From the NCBI GenBank assembly GCA_902388545.1, contig CABMPS010000026.1:1-14437 (forward strand): DNA of 14,437 nucleotides. The letters are read 5' to 3'. The position numbers were made by a program, and so were the translations under genes. Position 1 is the first letter of the stretch, and each line of letters starts with the position of its first letter. The stretch comes from an uncultured Collinsella sp. Its GTDB lineage: Bacteria > Actinomycetota > Coriobacteriia > Coriobacteriales > Coriobacteriaceae. Below are positions 14,053-14,437 of the stretch, one piece after another. Under the pieces are notes generated by a model that had not been told where the DNA came from, ran no database searches, and saw only the letters and a program-made list of their open reading frames with translations.

Positions 14053-14437
14053 GAATCATCGGCGGCGAATGGCGCGGTCGTAAGATCGAGGAGCCCCGTG
14101 GTCGCGATGTCACCCGCCCCACGACCGATCGCGTGCGCGAGGCATGCGCATCTATGGTCATGTCGGCATTCGACTTCGATCTGGATGAGGTCCGCGTGCT
14201 GGACGCCTTTGGCGGCTCCGGTGCCTTAGGGTTAGAGATGCTCTCACGTGGTGCCCGCTCACTCACGACGTTCGAGATCGATCGGAATGCCGCGCGGCTC
14301 ATTACCAAGAATATCGAGTCGCTCTGCCGTGACCGTGCGCGTTGGCGCGTGGTAACGGGCGACATGCTGGCGAGCGCCTCGCGCGCTGTCGATAACGCAT
14401 ACGGTCTTTTCGTCGGTATCGAGCATTTCATCTGCCT
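14049..14437 (+). CDS. rsmD: 16S rRNA (guanine-966 N2)-methyltransferase RsmD, 3'-truncated by the window
   Basis: RsmD methylates G966 of 16S rRNA on an assembled 30S using S-adenosylmethionine. The visible 129 codons begin MRIIGGEWRGRKIEEPRGRD and continue with RPTTDRVREA, the substrate-side signature. The SAM-binding motif I VLDAFGGSGALGLEMLSRGA (about 54-73) and the acidic motif II TFEIDRNA follow. The ATG overlaps the recG stop (ATGA) and has a strong Shine-Dalgarno. The catalytic motif IV (usually D/N-P-P-Y/F) should appear about 25 codons after motif II, after a hydrophobic strand. Here the frame reads LFVGIEHFICL and then the window ends. This is either an unusual divergence or a sequence break at the edge. 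A run of TTA/TCA codons at 14226-14266 is unlike the neighbours. The N-terminal identification is firm. Confidence 0.9.
   Translation, partial: MRIIGGEWRGRKIEEPRGRDVTRPTTDRVREACASMVMSAFDFDLDEVRVLDAFGGSGALGLEMLSRGARSLTTFEIDRNAARLITKNIESLCRDRARWRVVTGDMLASASRAVDNAYGLFVGIEHFIC

Overview
The window is a GC-rich chromosomal housekeeping segment in which every protein gene and the single tRNA lie on the + strand. Protein signatures (high-GC codon use, long charged IF2 N-terminus, primary sigma factor with an acidic then basic N-terminal stretch, Firmicute-like Asp23-FakA pair) and the gene order suggest an actinobacterium of the class Coriobacteriia, plausibly Collinsella. That assignment is recalled from family resemblance and was not checked by a search.

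Left part (1-7929): a tightly packed run infB (5' end outside the window) - rbfA - nrnA - truB - ribF - dnaG. Junctions are 11 nt, an 8-nt overlap, 15 nt, a 1-nt overlap and an 8-nt overlap, so this looks like one transcription unit. It covers translation initiation (IF2), 30S maturation (RbfA), nanoRNA/pAp turnover (NrnA), tRNA pseudouridine-55 (TruB), FMN/FAD synthesis (RibF) and replication priming (DnaG).

Middle (7930-9818): a 110-nt gap with two small dyads and no convincing promoter leads to rpoD, the primary sigma factor, whose best start is a GTG at 8040. rpoD ends in a hairpin with a weak U-tail. It is followed by a perfect 24-bp palindrome, two helically phased A6 tracts and a sigma-70-type promoter for a tRNA-Asn(GUU) gene that encodes its own CCA and has its own terminator. 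A further stretch of about 160 nt holds a candidate promoter and a short leader hairpin.

Right part (9819-14437): an Asp23/Gls24-family protein, a FakA-type DAK2-domain protein, recG (branched-DNA helicase) and rsmD (16S rRNA G966 methyltransferase, cut by the window end) form a second close-packed unit. The last two genes overlap by 4 nt (ATGA).

The protein-coding content is conserved and mostly ordinary, and I did not find a novel defence, mobile or biosynthetic system. The points worth a second look are the palindrome and phased A-tract architecture in front of tRNA-Asn, the fusion of the infB-type and dnaG-rpoD-type gene sets into one locus, and the last 25 or so bases, where the rsmD reading frame lacks the expected catalytic DPPY-type motif.
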